Below, in pieces: positions 16,567 to 23,774 of a stretch of DNA of 64,000 nt. This stretch comes from Kordia aestuariivivens (GTDB taxonomy: Bacteria; Bacteroidota; Bacteroidia; Flavobacteriales; Flavobacteriaceae). Under the pieces are notes generated by a model. That model made no database searches. It was not told the DNA's origin and saw nothing but the letters and a program-made list of their open reading frames with translations. Position 1 is the first letter of the stretch, and each line of letters starts with the position of its first letter. The position numbers and the translations under genes are program-made. Where the stretch lies: assembly GCF_014397005.1 (NCBI RefSeq), contig NZ_JACGWS010000002.1, forward strand, positions 310,001-374,000, written 5' to 3'.

Positions 16567-17163
16567 TTATTTCTTACTCGCAGCCGTTTCAAAACCTATA
16601 TACCGAATTTCAATAAAACCTGTTTTCTCTACTGTAAGTCCTAAATCTCCACCTGAAGGCACACGTACTTCTGCATTCAAAATTTTATTATCACGAAATA
16701 GTAAGAACTTATTAAAATTGTATTTGTAGCTATCGGTATTCACGGCATCCACGATGGATTTGATCGGTAAATCCATAATGATATTAGAATCCATCTTTTG
16801 AATGATTTGACCATTTAAAAGCGTTATGGGAACGTTGTTTGTATATTCCACAAGCCCGCGTGAAGTTCCTTTGTCAGCTACACCATAGGTTAAGCGTACA
16901 GCCGTTGCCACAAAATAGCGTCCTGTATCTAATTTGTTACCATCAAAAAGGTTTTCCCCGACAATTTTTTGCAGTTCCTTTTCAAATAGATCCTGTGAAC
17001 TTCCATTGGCTTGCAATTGCTGTCTGATGTAGATTTCGCTATCCTGTAATTTGATGTTTCTACTGCGAATGTTGGCTAACATATCGGTGGAGAAATTGCC
17101 ACTTTCATTGGCTACACTTCCTAAGAATGCTAAAACTTCCCCGTATAATTCTGTTTGTTTCAT
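16567..17163 (-). CDS. Candidate major capsid protein, single beta-barrel type (198 aa)
   Basis: A 198-aa protein without signal peptide. Residues 1-75 are helical (MKQTELYGEVLAFLGSVA, later DLFEKELQKIVGE). From 76 on it is strand-rich: RYFVATAVRLTYGV, VPITLLNGQ, SNIIMDLPIKSIV, KFLLFRDNKILNAEVRVPSG, FIEIRYIGFE. The size and the helix-then-barrel arrangement suit a jelly-roll coat protein, and the gene sits in the middle of the beta-protein block. No sequence family is recognised. This is a hypothesis for structure prediction to test; a phage tail or cement protein is the main alternative. Confidence 0.4.
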   Translation of the reverse strand: MKQTELYGEVLAFLGSVANESGNFSTDMLANIRSRNIKLQDSEIYIRQQLQANGSSQDLFEKELQKIVGENLFDGNKLDTGRYFVATAVRLTYGVADKGTSRGLVEYTNNVPITLLNGQIIQKMDSNIIMDLPIKSIVDAVNTDSYKYNFNKFLLFRDNKILNAEVRVPSGGDLGLTVEKTGFIEIRYIGFETAASKK

Positions 17164-17212
17164 GTGTTTTTTTTTAATAAAAATTATCGTAATTATGTTT
17201 TGTTGCTGCCTT

Positions 17213-17674
17213 TTAGGTTAATGGAAAATCGAGTGTATTTGTTTGAAAATTAGCCGTTGTACCTAGTTGTCTTTGCGGTGTGAATCGGTAGCCCATTCCC
17301 ATGCGATTTTGAGTCTCAACACTTACAATAGCATCGCCACCGCCTGTCTCAAACATATCGTGAATGAATTTGTTCATTTCCGTGCCGTCTGCTTCGGGCA
17401 AGCTTGGCGTTGCTGCTTCTTGAATAAAGCGCTGCCCTTGTCGGATGCCCATTCCTAAAAGTAGGTTGCGAACAATGGTTGCACTGTTGGTATTTCCGCT
17501 TACCGAAGCTGCGCCTAAAATTCCAACGGCTGCTAAGATTCCTTTTCGTGTTTTGGATTCTTCAATTGGGATCGCTCCTTCAATTCCTGAAGAAACCATA
17601 CCGCCTAAAAGCAAGCTCCCCGCATCCATAGAAGTTTTTGCGACTTGCTTGCCTGTGAACATTTTTAATTTCAT
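17213..17674 (-). CDS. Small glycine-rich membrane protein (153 aa)
   Basis: There are two Gly/Ala-rich hydrophobic segments (GSLLLGGMVSSGI near 19-32 and GILAAVGILGAASVSG near 45-60), then a polar C-terminal half ending in a Thr/Gln-rich tail. This is typical of small virion membrane proteins, but the family is unknown. It lies between the transglutaminase-like gene and the putative capsid gene, with a 50-bp gap to the latter that may hold regulation of the capsid gene. Confidence 0.5.
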   Translation of the reverse strand: MKLKMFTGKQVAKTSMDAGSLLLGGMVSSGIEGAIPIEESKTRKGILAAVGILGAASVSGNTNSATIVRNLLLGMGIRQGQRFIQEAATPSLPEADGTEMNKFIHDMFETGGGDAIVSVETQNRMGMGYRFTPQRQLGTTANFQTNTLDFPLT

Positions 17675-17707
17675 AGTCTATTTGTGTTTATTAATTAATA
17701 CTTGTGT

Positions 17708-19351
17708 TTATGCTTTTGCGATGAGTGTTCCGATCACAGCGGTAGCTGTGAGTAACAGTCCAGTACTCGATTTTTTCTTTTCGGGTAGATTTGGTACGCC
17801 CGAACCATCTGTTATCACAGGCGGTGTACTTGGGTTGGTTGGTTGCGTAGGATTGGTACTTGTTCTTGATGTCACATTAAAGACAGGATATACCGCAGTG
17901 GTGTTCTCTGACCACTCATGATTGTAGCCTTCAAATACCCATGCTGCTGCTGTGGTTTCTTGTCTTATTTCCGTAATGTTATAAGTAAGACCAAGTGAGG
18001 AGACAATGCTCTCAAAGGCAGGAACAAGCGCGTAGAATAATTCGTTGTATTGATCTAAAGCAAGACGCGAACATCTACGCCAGTTTTCATTTACACGTAA
18101 AAACCAGTACATGTCACGACATACAAAGACCGCCATCGCTAAGAAGTTCAATCGCTCACCAAGTATACCAACAGTTGTTGCTGCTTGCAGTCCTTGAAAT
18201 AAGTCTTCAAAATAGGGTGCTTGAATTGCTTGAATTTGTGCAGACGTTTGCTGCGGTGTAAATGTCGAACCCCAACACGTGAGTTCTAATCCATTGGCGA
18301 ATATTGCACCAAAGGTGTCAGCGAAAAAGTTATCGCCTAAAACGGAACTAATTAAAAAGTCCGCTGTGGGAACACCTGTGGATGGGTTTGCGCCCATACC
18401 GAAGCTTGGATTCGACTTCTTTAATCGCGCAAAGGTTTTGGAAAAGTTGACAAACTCACCATCTACATAGATTCCTTTGGGTGTAAATTTTAGCGTTGGA
18501 TTGTGTCCATTCCAAAGCTTATCAAAGATTTTCCCACGTAGTAAGTTGCTACTATGCTCTGAGGTTGTATACGGTGCAAGCACATTTAAAAAATCATCCA
18601 CACGGTTTAAGGATTCATAGATGACTTTGTGATAATCACTTTTACTAAACTGCGTTACAGATTGCCCTTTGTACGCTGCTGAGAGTCCAACAATATCTGT
18701 ATTGTTTGGGTAATTGGTTTGATTTGTACAACCGCATGAAGGCGCGGAGAGTCCAACGTATTGTAAGTTTGCTTCTTCCATGTATGTATCGTCTTTTTTT
18801 AAATAGGGTAGTTCTACCATTGATTGAATTGTGCCGTCTATGGTGTAATAGCCATTACGCAAACTGCCGTGTTTTTGATCTTTCGGAACAACCACATACA
18901 CATGCGTATATAGGCTAGGATAGTAGGCTGCTTGTTTGGTACGTCTCAGGTAATGCCTGATACCAAGATTGAGTAAAATAGTAGAAGCGTTGAGACTAAA
19001 ACTTTTACAGTCGTTTCCTTGAGCGCGTGATGCCCACATGCAATTCGGTGCTTTTAGCCGTTGCAGTTCCCGATCTATTTCATATTGAAAATGATGGAAT
19101 AAGAACTGATGAATGCGCTTGGTGGTTTCAGCTAATGAATAGCCTGCAAATTCAGCTTTGGCAATAGCGGTGGATTCGTGTTTGTGCTTTTTTGCCCACG
19201 CAGCAATTTTTTTCATGCCATGCGTAGTCGTTCCTTTTCCCAATTGATTCTCGCTACATGTAGAAGGCGTATAATACTGTTCATACTGATCCCCTGAAAC
19301 AATGTTTCGCTGTAAACTTTGGTTGATTTGATTTTGTGTAATTCCGCTCAT
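17708..19351 (-). CDS. Transglutaminase-like cysteine protein with C-terminal TM helix
   Basis: A 547-aa protein. A transglutaminase-type core lies at about 60-180: GNDCKSFSLNASTILLNLG places the nucleophile at Cys115, YTHVYVVV gives His150, and YYTIDGTI gives Asp172, in the usual C-H-D order and spacing. A helical middle (about 340-440) and an Asn/Pro/Thr-rich linker follow, then a C-terminal hydrophobic helix (LLLTATAVIGTLIA). Such folds can be peptidases or crosslinking enzymes. In this operon it may process or crosslink particle proteins or peptidoglycan. There is no signal peptide. It lies 13 bp after the PAPS-reductase-like gene. Confidence 0.75.
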   Translation of the reverse strand: MSGITQNQINQSLQRNIVSGDQYEQYYTPSTCSENQLGKGTTTHGMKKIAAWAKKHKHESTAIAKAEFAGYSLAETTKRIHQFLFHHFQYEIDRELQRLKAPNCMWASRAQGNDCKSFSLNASTILLNLGIRHYLRRTKQAAYYPSLYTHVYVVVPKDQKHGSLRNGYYTIDGTIQSMVELPYLKKDDTYMEEANLQYVGLSAPSCGCTNQTNYPNNTDIVGLSAAYKGQSVTQFSKSDYHKVIYESLNRVDDFLNVLAPYTTSEHSSNLLRGKIFDKLWNGHNPTLKFTPKGIYVDGEFVNFSKTFARLKKSNPSFGMGANPSTGVPTADFLISSVLGDNFFADTFGAIFANGLELTCWGSTFTPQQTSAQIQAIQAPYFEDLFQGLQAATTVGILGERLNFLAMAVFVCRDMYWFLRVNENWRRCSRLALDQYNELFYALVPAFESIVSSLGLTYNITEIRQETTAAAWVFEGYNHEWSENTTAVYPVFNVTSRTSTNPTQPTNPSTPPVITDGSGVPNLPEKKKSSTGLLLTATAVIGTLIAKA

Positions 19352-19364
19352 CGTCTTTTATCAT

Positions 19365-20234
19365 TTAGTTGAGTTCACAAAAACCTGTATCGCACTCAGA
19401 AAACATATCATCCATGAGTGAGAGTTGCGATTTCATGTTTGCAATCTGCGAATAGCTAACATCATCACGCCATATTGCTTTGTTGCTCTTTTGTTGCTCT
19501 TGTTTTGTAAACCATTGCATTTTGTTAGGATGCTTGTCAAATTCATGACGTAGTAGGATTGGATTGCGATGGAAACAGCCCACGCAGTTGTTACGCTCGG
19601 CAAATCGAACGGATTTGTTTGTCCAATACTCGTGGATATGATCTCTGAATATGCCGTCTTGTATGAGTGGAAAATTAGGCGTGTAGTACGGAATAGATTC
19701 CCATTTTTGTTTGCCTTTGAAACGTCCTGTTTCGTGAATACCCACCACGGTGTTGTACTCACAAAACCCAAATTCATTTTTCTTTTGAATGAGTTTTTTA
19801 GCACGGTTCATTTCATTGGCACGATAGCCAATGTTCATGAGTACGGGTTCGCTGTAATTGGCTTGCCAATACTTGAAAATCGGATCTATTTTGAGCCACG
19901 TAGTACAGTAACGTCGGTGTTTGTTGGGAAGTAAACCGCCTTTTTCACTGATAACCTTGTCGAAAGTGATTCCCGTTACCCAATGAATGTTTCGCCCTAA
20001 AAATTGCTCTAAATCGAGTAGGGTATAGATAATAGTATCGTCTTCTGCTGTGCCAATAAATGGTGCTTGAATACGATCTTCGACAAGTTGTCTTATTTTT
20101 TTATCAGGAAAAAGGCAGTTTTGATCTTCTATGCGAACCAGTGAAAAGACCAAATCATCACACGGGTAGTTCGCGGCTAGGTATGCAGATGTTTTTCCGC
20201 CTGATACTGATGTGATGGTTTGAAGTCTTGACAT
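19365..20234 (-). CDS. PAPS-reductase-like / PP-loop ATP pyrophosphatase
   Basis: A 289-aa protein with the PP-loop SGGKTS (11-16) near the N-terminus and Cys pairs downstream (YCTTW, ERNNCVGCFHRNP), as in phage and DndC-like members of the phosphoadenosine phosphosulfate reductase superfamily. True sulfate-assimilation enzymes sit in cys operons, so a role in modifying nucleic acid or nucleotides is more likely here. It is the first gene of the putative structural operon, directly behind an inverted repeat (20241-20263) and iteron-like repeats (20292-20344). Confidence 0.78.
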   Translation of the reverse strand: MSRLQTITSVSGGKTSAYLAANYPCDDLVFSLVRIEDQNCLFPDKKIRQLVEDRIQAPFIGTAEDDTIIYTLLDLEQFLGRNIHWVTGITFDKVISEKGGLLPNKHRRYCTTWLKIDPIFKYWQANYSEPVLMNIGYRANEMNRAKKLIQKKNEFGFCEYNTVVGIHETGRFKGKQKWESIPYYTPNFPLIQDGIFRDHIHEYWTNKSVRFAERNNCVGCFHRNPILLRHEFDKHPNKMQWFTKQEQQKSNKAIWRDDVSYSQIANMKSQLSLMDDMFSECDTGFCELN

Positions 20235-20240
20235 GTTGTT

Positions 20241-20263
20241 GCTGTATTGTATGTTGATACAGC
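20241..20263. promoter_or_regulatory. Inverted repeat operator candidate
   Basis: GCTGTAT (20241-20247) and ATACAGC (20257-20263) are perfect inverted repeats with a 9-bp spacer, 6 bp upstream of the first ATG of the structural operon. They could bind a dimeric regulator or form a leader hairpin that hides the ribosome site. Confidence 0.45.
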
Positions 20264-20291
20264 AAATTTGTCAAGAAAAAATAGGTGTGTG

Positions 20292-20344
20292 GACGGATAG
20301 GGTCGCATAGCGACGGATAGGGTCAAATAATGTCGGGTAGGGAT
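20292..20344. repeat. Iteron-like direct repeats with 20-bp period
   Basis: GACGGATAGGGTC occurs at 20292-20304 and again at 20312-20324. A degenerate third copy (about 9 of 13 matching) lies at 20332-20344. The period is exactly 20 bp, about two helical turns. The G-rich strand stands out in AT-rich surroundings. The repeats lie upstream of the structural operon and could be replication iterons or a cooperative operator. Confidence 0.6.
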
Positions 20345-20385
20345 GGATAAATTTTAGGAAATATCTTAAATCATAACTGCTTTAA

Positions 20386-20411
20386 ATTTAAAAAGCCCTC
20401 AGAAGGGCTTT
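20386..20411 (-). terminator. Terminator downstream of the SLATT gene
   Basis: AAAGCCCT (20392-20399) pairs with AGGGCTTT (20404-20411). Read on the minus strand the hairpin is followed by TTTAAATTT. It separates the cargo island from the structural operon. Confidence 0.75.
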
Positions 20412-20460
20412 GTGTAAATTGAATTTACTACTTTTCTATTGACTTTTTCTAATAATTATA

Positions 20461-21105
20461 TCATATATTTTTTATCAAAAGTCCAATTATAACAATAGGT
20501 GGTAATATTATCAAAGTATGATAAACCAGTCCAGTTTTTATATAATAATCTATTTTTATTTTGAAAACATCAAATTTGTCCAATTCGTGATATTCAGCTT
20601 TTGAAGCTTTAAACATATTGTGGTCAATTGGTTGATGGTTTTCGTGTCGTTCTAAAATTCTTTCGTATTTATTAGAAATTTTTTCAGCAAACTTTCTTTT
20701 TTCATTCAATTTTGGTTTGTTGTTTAATGTTTTAAATATTCTCAAATCGTTATATAGGCTTGAAATTTCGAGTCCACAATTATGATACTGTTTTGCTTTA
20801 GTACTAAAATCTTTAGCATTTTCAATTTGTCCAAACACCAATAATAATATTGATAAACAAGTAATTGAATATGCAATTAAACTTTCATTAATCGTTTCAG
20901 GCGAATATATATTGTAAACTGACAAAAGTCCAATAGCAATAAGATAGACAGATAACATACTTAAACATAAATTGGATAAATCAGCTATCTTTAATAGTCT
21001 TTTATTAGCATTAAACCTACTTCCTTTTGTAGACCAAACTTTATAATTCAATTCCTCAAGAAATGTTTTATCTAAATAATCTTTGTATGATTTTTTCTTT
21101 TCCAA
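20461..21105 (-). CDS. SLATT-domain membrane protein
   Basis: A 214-aa protein with the SLATT layout: an N-terminal basic helix (KSYKDYLDKTF), two adjacent transmembrane helices (LCLSMLSVYLIAIGLL at about 48-64, and a second at about 76-92), a long helical cytoplasmic region (95-175), and a further hydrophobic C-terminal segment (YHTLIILPPIVIIGLLI). SLATT proteins are proposed pore-forming effectors of nucleotide-signalling or reverse-transcriptase-linked defence systems. No sensor, cyclase or RT gene lies next to it, so it is an orphan effector or depends on a partner elsewhere. It is one of the cargo genes. Confidence 0.72.
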   Translation of the reverse strand: MEKKKSYKDYLDKTFLEELNYKVWSTKGSRFNANKRLLKIADLSNLCLSMLSVYLIAIGLLSVYNIYSPETINESLIAYSITCLSILLLVFGQIENAKDFSTKAKQYHNCGLEISSLYNDLRIFKTLNNKPKLNEKRKFAEKISNKYERILERHENHQPIDHNMFKASKAEYHELDKFDVFKIKIDYYIKTGLVYHTLIILPPIVIIGLLIKNI

Positions 21106-21295
21106 TTTTGTTTCTTTTTAATTTTTTACAAAATCCTAATATAATATTAGTTATACTGTTTATGTATTATGCTTTTCTTGTGGGAAATTAGGCGCAGTAA
21201 ACTTGTAACTGTCTTTGGATAAACTCAAAAATTCATTAATATCTTAAGATTTGCATAACTGATACCAGTATTACCAACAGTTTTTTAAATTCAAT

Positions 21296-21619
21296 CTATT
21301 TCTTAGTTTGATATTTATACTTTAAAGCTTCTTCAACAACTTCATTAATTTTATCTCGAAATTCTGGAACTGAAATATATGCCTGCAATAGCCTATAAAG
21401 ATCAAATTTTCCAACTGAACCACTATAAATATTTAATAAATCTGTAAAAATGACAACTCCTTTATTAATATCATTTGTCGATATTTTTTCAACTTGTCCA
21501 GATGTTCTTGATTCTTTTACTTTAGTTAGTGAAGATTTTCCATTATGATCTTGATATTGTGAAAATTGAGATAAGAAATCTATTAGTTTTTCGTGTCTAT
21601 CTTGGTTTTTATCTTTCAT
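21296..21619 (-). CDS. Hypothetical 107-aa cargo protein
   Basis: A charged, soluble, mostly helical protein (KDKNQDRHEKLIDFLSQF at the start, ending ALKYKYQTKK). Residues 50-100 form a compact helical part (GVVIFTDLLNIYSGSVG, FDLYRLLQAYIS). It is flanked upstream by a cassette-type half-palindrome (21640-21729). It is not recognised. The 190 bp between it and the SLATT gene hold no gene, only a weak palindrome near 21255-21280. Confidence 0.5.
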   Translation of the reverse strand: MKDKNQDRHEKLIDFLSQFSQYQDHNGKSSLTKVKESRTSGQVEKISTNDINKGVVIFTDLLNIYSGSVGKFDLYRLLQAYISVPEFRDKINEVVEEALKYKYQTKK

Positions 21620-21639
21620 TAAAATTATTTTATGAGTTT

Positions 21640-21729
21640 GGTTTTTAATTTATGACGACTTGGTAGATACACAGAACATTCGATTTAGCACATGCGCTCT
21701 ATGTTTTTTTATACATTGTTACCTGCTGG
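21640..21729 (-). repeat. Cassette-boundary half-site C
   Basis: About 90 bp resemble one arm of the larger site at 25829-26034. On the minus strand both run TAACAATGTATAAAAAAA, then an AT-rich stretch, then CTAAATCGAA or CTTAATCGAA, then TCTGTGT, and both end near CCAAGTCG. The opposite arm is absent, so this copy looks truncated. It lies just behind the Gp37/68 gene stop. Confidence 0.65.
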
Positions 21730-21732
21730 CTT

Positions 21733-22458
21733 TTACACACTTTGTTGTAATTCTAATTCTGGCATTTCATCATAAGTCCGTCCATTTAAAACCCTACCAT
21801 TTTTCTTTTTATTCTTTCCTCCCCATTGTTTAAAAAAGAAAGCAACGTCAGCTTTTTTACATTGTTCTTGAATGTCAATAACCCAGTCTGCGTCCATAGG
21901 TCTTGGAGTGTGCCCACTTTCACCTCCAACTATTACCCAATCCATTTTTTTTAAATTCAAGTTAGGTAATGCGCCAATTAAAGGTTCTAATGAAAGGAAT
22001 TTTACTCTTGCATCTGTTTTTCTTAAATAATCAATTCTATTTTCGACTTTTTGTTCTTCAACAGAAACTCCCATCCAAATATTATGTGACCATTTTAATT
22101 CTGTATGCAATTCCAATAATCTTTCGGCTCTTTTAGTAAGAACTTGAAAAACATGTTGGGGATTTTCATTCATTACTTTAAAGACTTTTTTAATAAATTC
22201 TAAAGGAATTTGCTCGTGAAACAAGTCACTCATTGAATTAACAAATACCACTTTTGATTTTTTCCAAGTGTAAGGCGTTCTTAAAGCATTTTCGTGCGTT
22301 CTAACAGCAAAATTGTCTTTATATTTTTCAACTCCCATTGCTTTTAGCCTTTTAGACATTATTTCTGCATAACAAAATTTGCAACCTTGAGATACTTTGG
22401 TACAGCCAGTTGTTGGATTCCAAGTCATTTCAGTCCATTCAATAGTTGATTGTGCCAT
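21733..22458 (-). CDS. Phage Gp37/Gp68-like three-Cys-motif protein (DUF5131)
   Basis: A 241-aa protein starting MAQSTIEWTEMTWNPTTGC, with the three-cysteine pattern CTKVSQGCKFCYA (about 19-31). This is the signature of the DUF5131 (Gp37/Gp68) family, whose CxxxxxxCxxC layout resembles a radical-SAM-type cluster site. VFVNSMSDLFHE and the later WVIVGGESG block also fit. It is translationally coupled (TAATG) to the TcmP gene, its known frequent neighbour. The biochemical reaction is not established. Confidence 0.85.
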   Translation of the reverse strand: MAQSTIEWTEMTWNPTTGCTKVSQGCKFCYAEIMSKRLKAMGVEKYKDNFAVRTHENALRTPYTWKKSKVVFVNSMSDLFHEQIPLEFIKKVFKVMNENPQHVFQVLTKRAERLLELHTELKWSHNIWMGVSVEEQKVENRIDYLRKTDARVKFLSLEPLIGALPNLNLKKMDWVIVGGESGHTPRPMDADWVIDIQEQCKKADVAFFFKQWGGKNKKKNGRVLNGRTYDEMPELELQQSV

Positions 22459-23558
22459 TAGTTCAATTTTATTTGAGTAATTACTTCTCCTTTTTTACAA
22501 ACTTTATAAGAGATGTTTAATTTCAATTTTTCTATTTTTTTTTCTTTAATTAAATGTTTAATTACTTCTTTTGCGTGTTCTGGTTTAAAGCCATTAATTA
22601 AAGTGTAAAGATATACATCCTTATCAGTATTTAGTTTTGAATTCAGAATATTTTCCTTTAATCGTTGTTCAAAAAGTTCTACTTTTTTTGGGACTTCCGT
22701 TTTGCCTGTAAAGATATTTACTTGACCTTCTACTATGTTATCATTGTCTATATCGAAGTTAGCTTCACCTCTTATTGGGTCTATTTTCCAACTTGTTCTT
22801 AAAAATTTTTCAATTCCAAATGGATTTCCACTACCAAAAATAATCCCATATAAACCAGCTTTTTTCTTTAGTGAAAAAGACGAAATATAGTATTTAATAT
22901 TGTTAGGTATTAAGTTTTTATAATACTCAGTAACTAACCTATGTATTTGGTCGTATTTTGTGTCTTCTATTATCGTCGAATCAATGTTTATATGACGAGT
23001 TATTGAAGGGTTATCTTTAAATCTTTTAATTGTCGAAGAAGAAATGAAAAACAAAAAATCTGTCGTTTTTAATTTAACAATTGATTGAAAAATATTCTCA
23101 TCAATTTGTTTAACTCCAGTTTGGTCCAGTAGCAAAAGATTTGCAGCATTTTTATTTTCCATTTTAGGATATTGATCTCGGAATGCATCTTTGAAATCTT
23201 GTGATTGAATTTTTATAGAATATGGTTTGGTAGAATATTTTTTAAGATTATTTTTTAAGATTTCAATTTTCTCAGAAGAATAATCGTTAAAATATAGGTT
23301 TACTTTTAATTTTTTTCTCTCTATATTTTCGAGATATGATTCCAATTCATCAATAATTAATAAGGGAGTTCCTTTATTCCCATCAACATCCATACCTGGT
23401 CCAGAGAAAAAATCAAAAATATTTATTGTATCCCAATAAATTTCCTTTTTCGCTAAGAACACAGGTAACCATTCTTTTATATAATCATTAAAAATTGCTA
23501 ATTTAGATTGTGTTCCAATATCAAAAGGAGCTGTATGTAAATTTCTTTTTTCAATCAT
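22458..23558 (-). CDS. tcmP: Three-Cys-motif partner protein TcmP
   Basis: A 366-aa protein. The start LHTAPFDIGTQSKLAIFNDYI and the INIFDFFSGPGMDVDGN block (about 47-63) match the TcmP family, which looks like a Rossmann-type methyltransferase (FFSGPG as the SAM loop). LLLLDQTGVKQI follows at about 140. The family is named for its genetic pairing with the three-Cys-motif protein encoded next here, and the two overlap by 1 bp. The pair occurs in variable mobile regions, so a defence or modification role is plausible but not shown. Confidence 0.83.
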   Translation of the reverse strand: MIEKRNLHTAPFDIGTQSKLAIFNDYIKEWLPVFLAKKEIYWDTINIFDFFSGPGMDVDGNKGTPLLIIDELESYLENIERKKLKVNLYFNDYSSEKIEILKNNLKKYSTKPYSIKIQSQDFKDAFRDQYPKMENKNAANLLLLDQTGVKQIDENIFQSIVKLKTTDFLFFISSSTIKRFKDNPSITRHINIDSTIIEDTKYDQIHRLVTEYYKNLIPNNIKYYISSFSLKKKAGLYGIIFGSGNPFGIEKFLRTSWKIDPIRGEANFDIDNDNIVEGQVNIFTGKTEVPKKVELFEQRLKENILNSKLNTDKDVYLYTLINGFKPEHAKEVIKHLIKEKKIEKLKLNISYKVCKKGEVITQIKLN

Positions 23559-23573
23559 TATTTTTTTGCTTGT

Positions 23574-23774
23574 TGGTAACGGTTACATATATGAAAAGTG
23601 GCACTGAAAAAGGCGATAATTTTCGGATAATACACAAGCCTAATTTTTAAATTTTACTAATTATTTTATTTTTGCAATTTGTCAAATTTAAAAATTTGGT
23701 AACTTTTCAAAAATGCCCAAACCTTGCTTATTAGCAAAGACTTTCGCTATTTATTATATATTCTGTTATGTGCC
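23574..23774 (-). repeat. Cassette-boundary imperfect palindrome B
   Basis: About 200 bp between the PIN-like gene and tcmP. The outer arms pair imperfectly (CATAACAGAATATAT on one side, ATATATGTAACCGTTA on the other). The interior holds AAATTTTTAAATTTG and a TTAAAAATTAGGC...CCGAAAA block in common with site A. It overlaps the last 28 bp of the PIN-like gene, so the gene's own end forms part of the site. Confidence 0.65.

Noticed and set aside
20292-20344. CRISPR array
   Set aside because: The repeats are 13 bp with 7-bp gaps, only two good copies exist, and there is no cas gene in the window.
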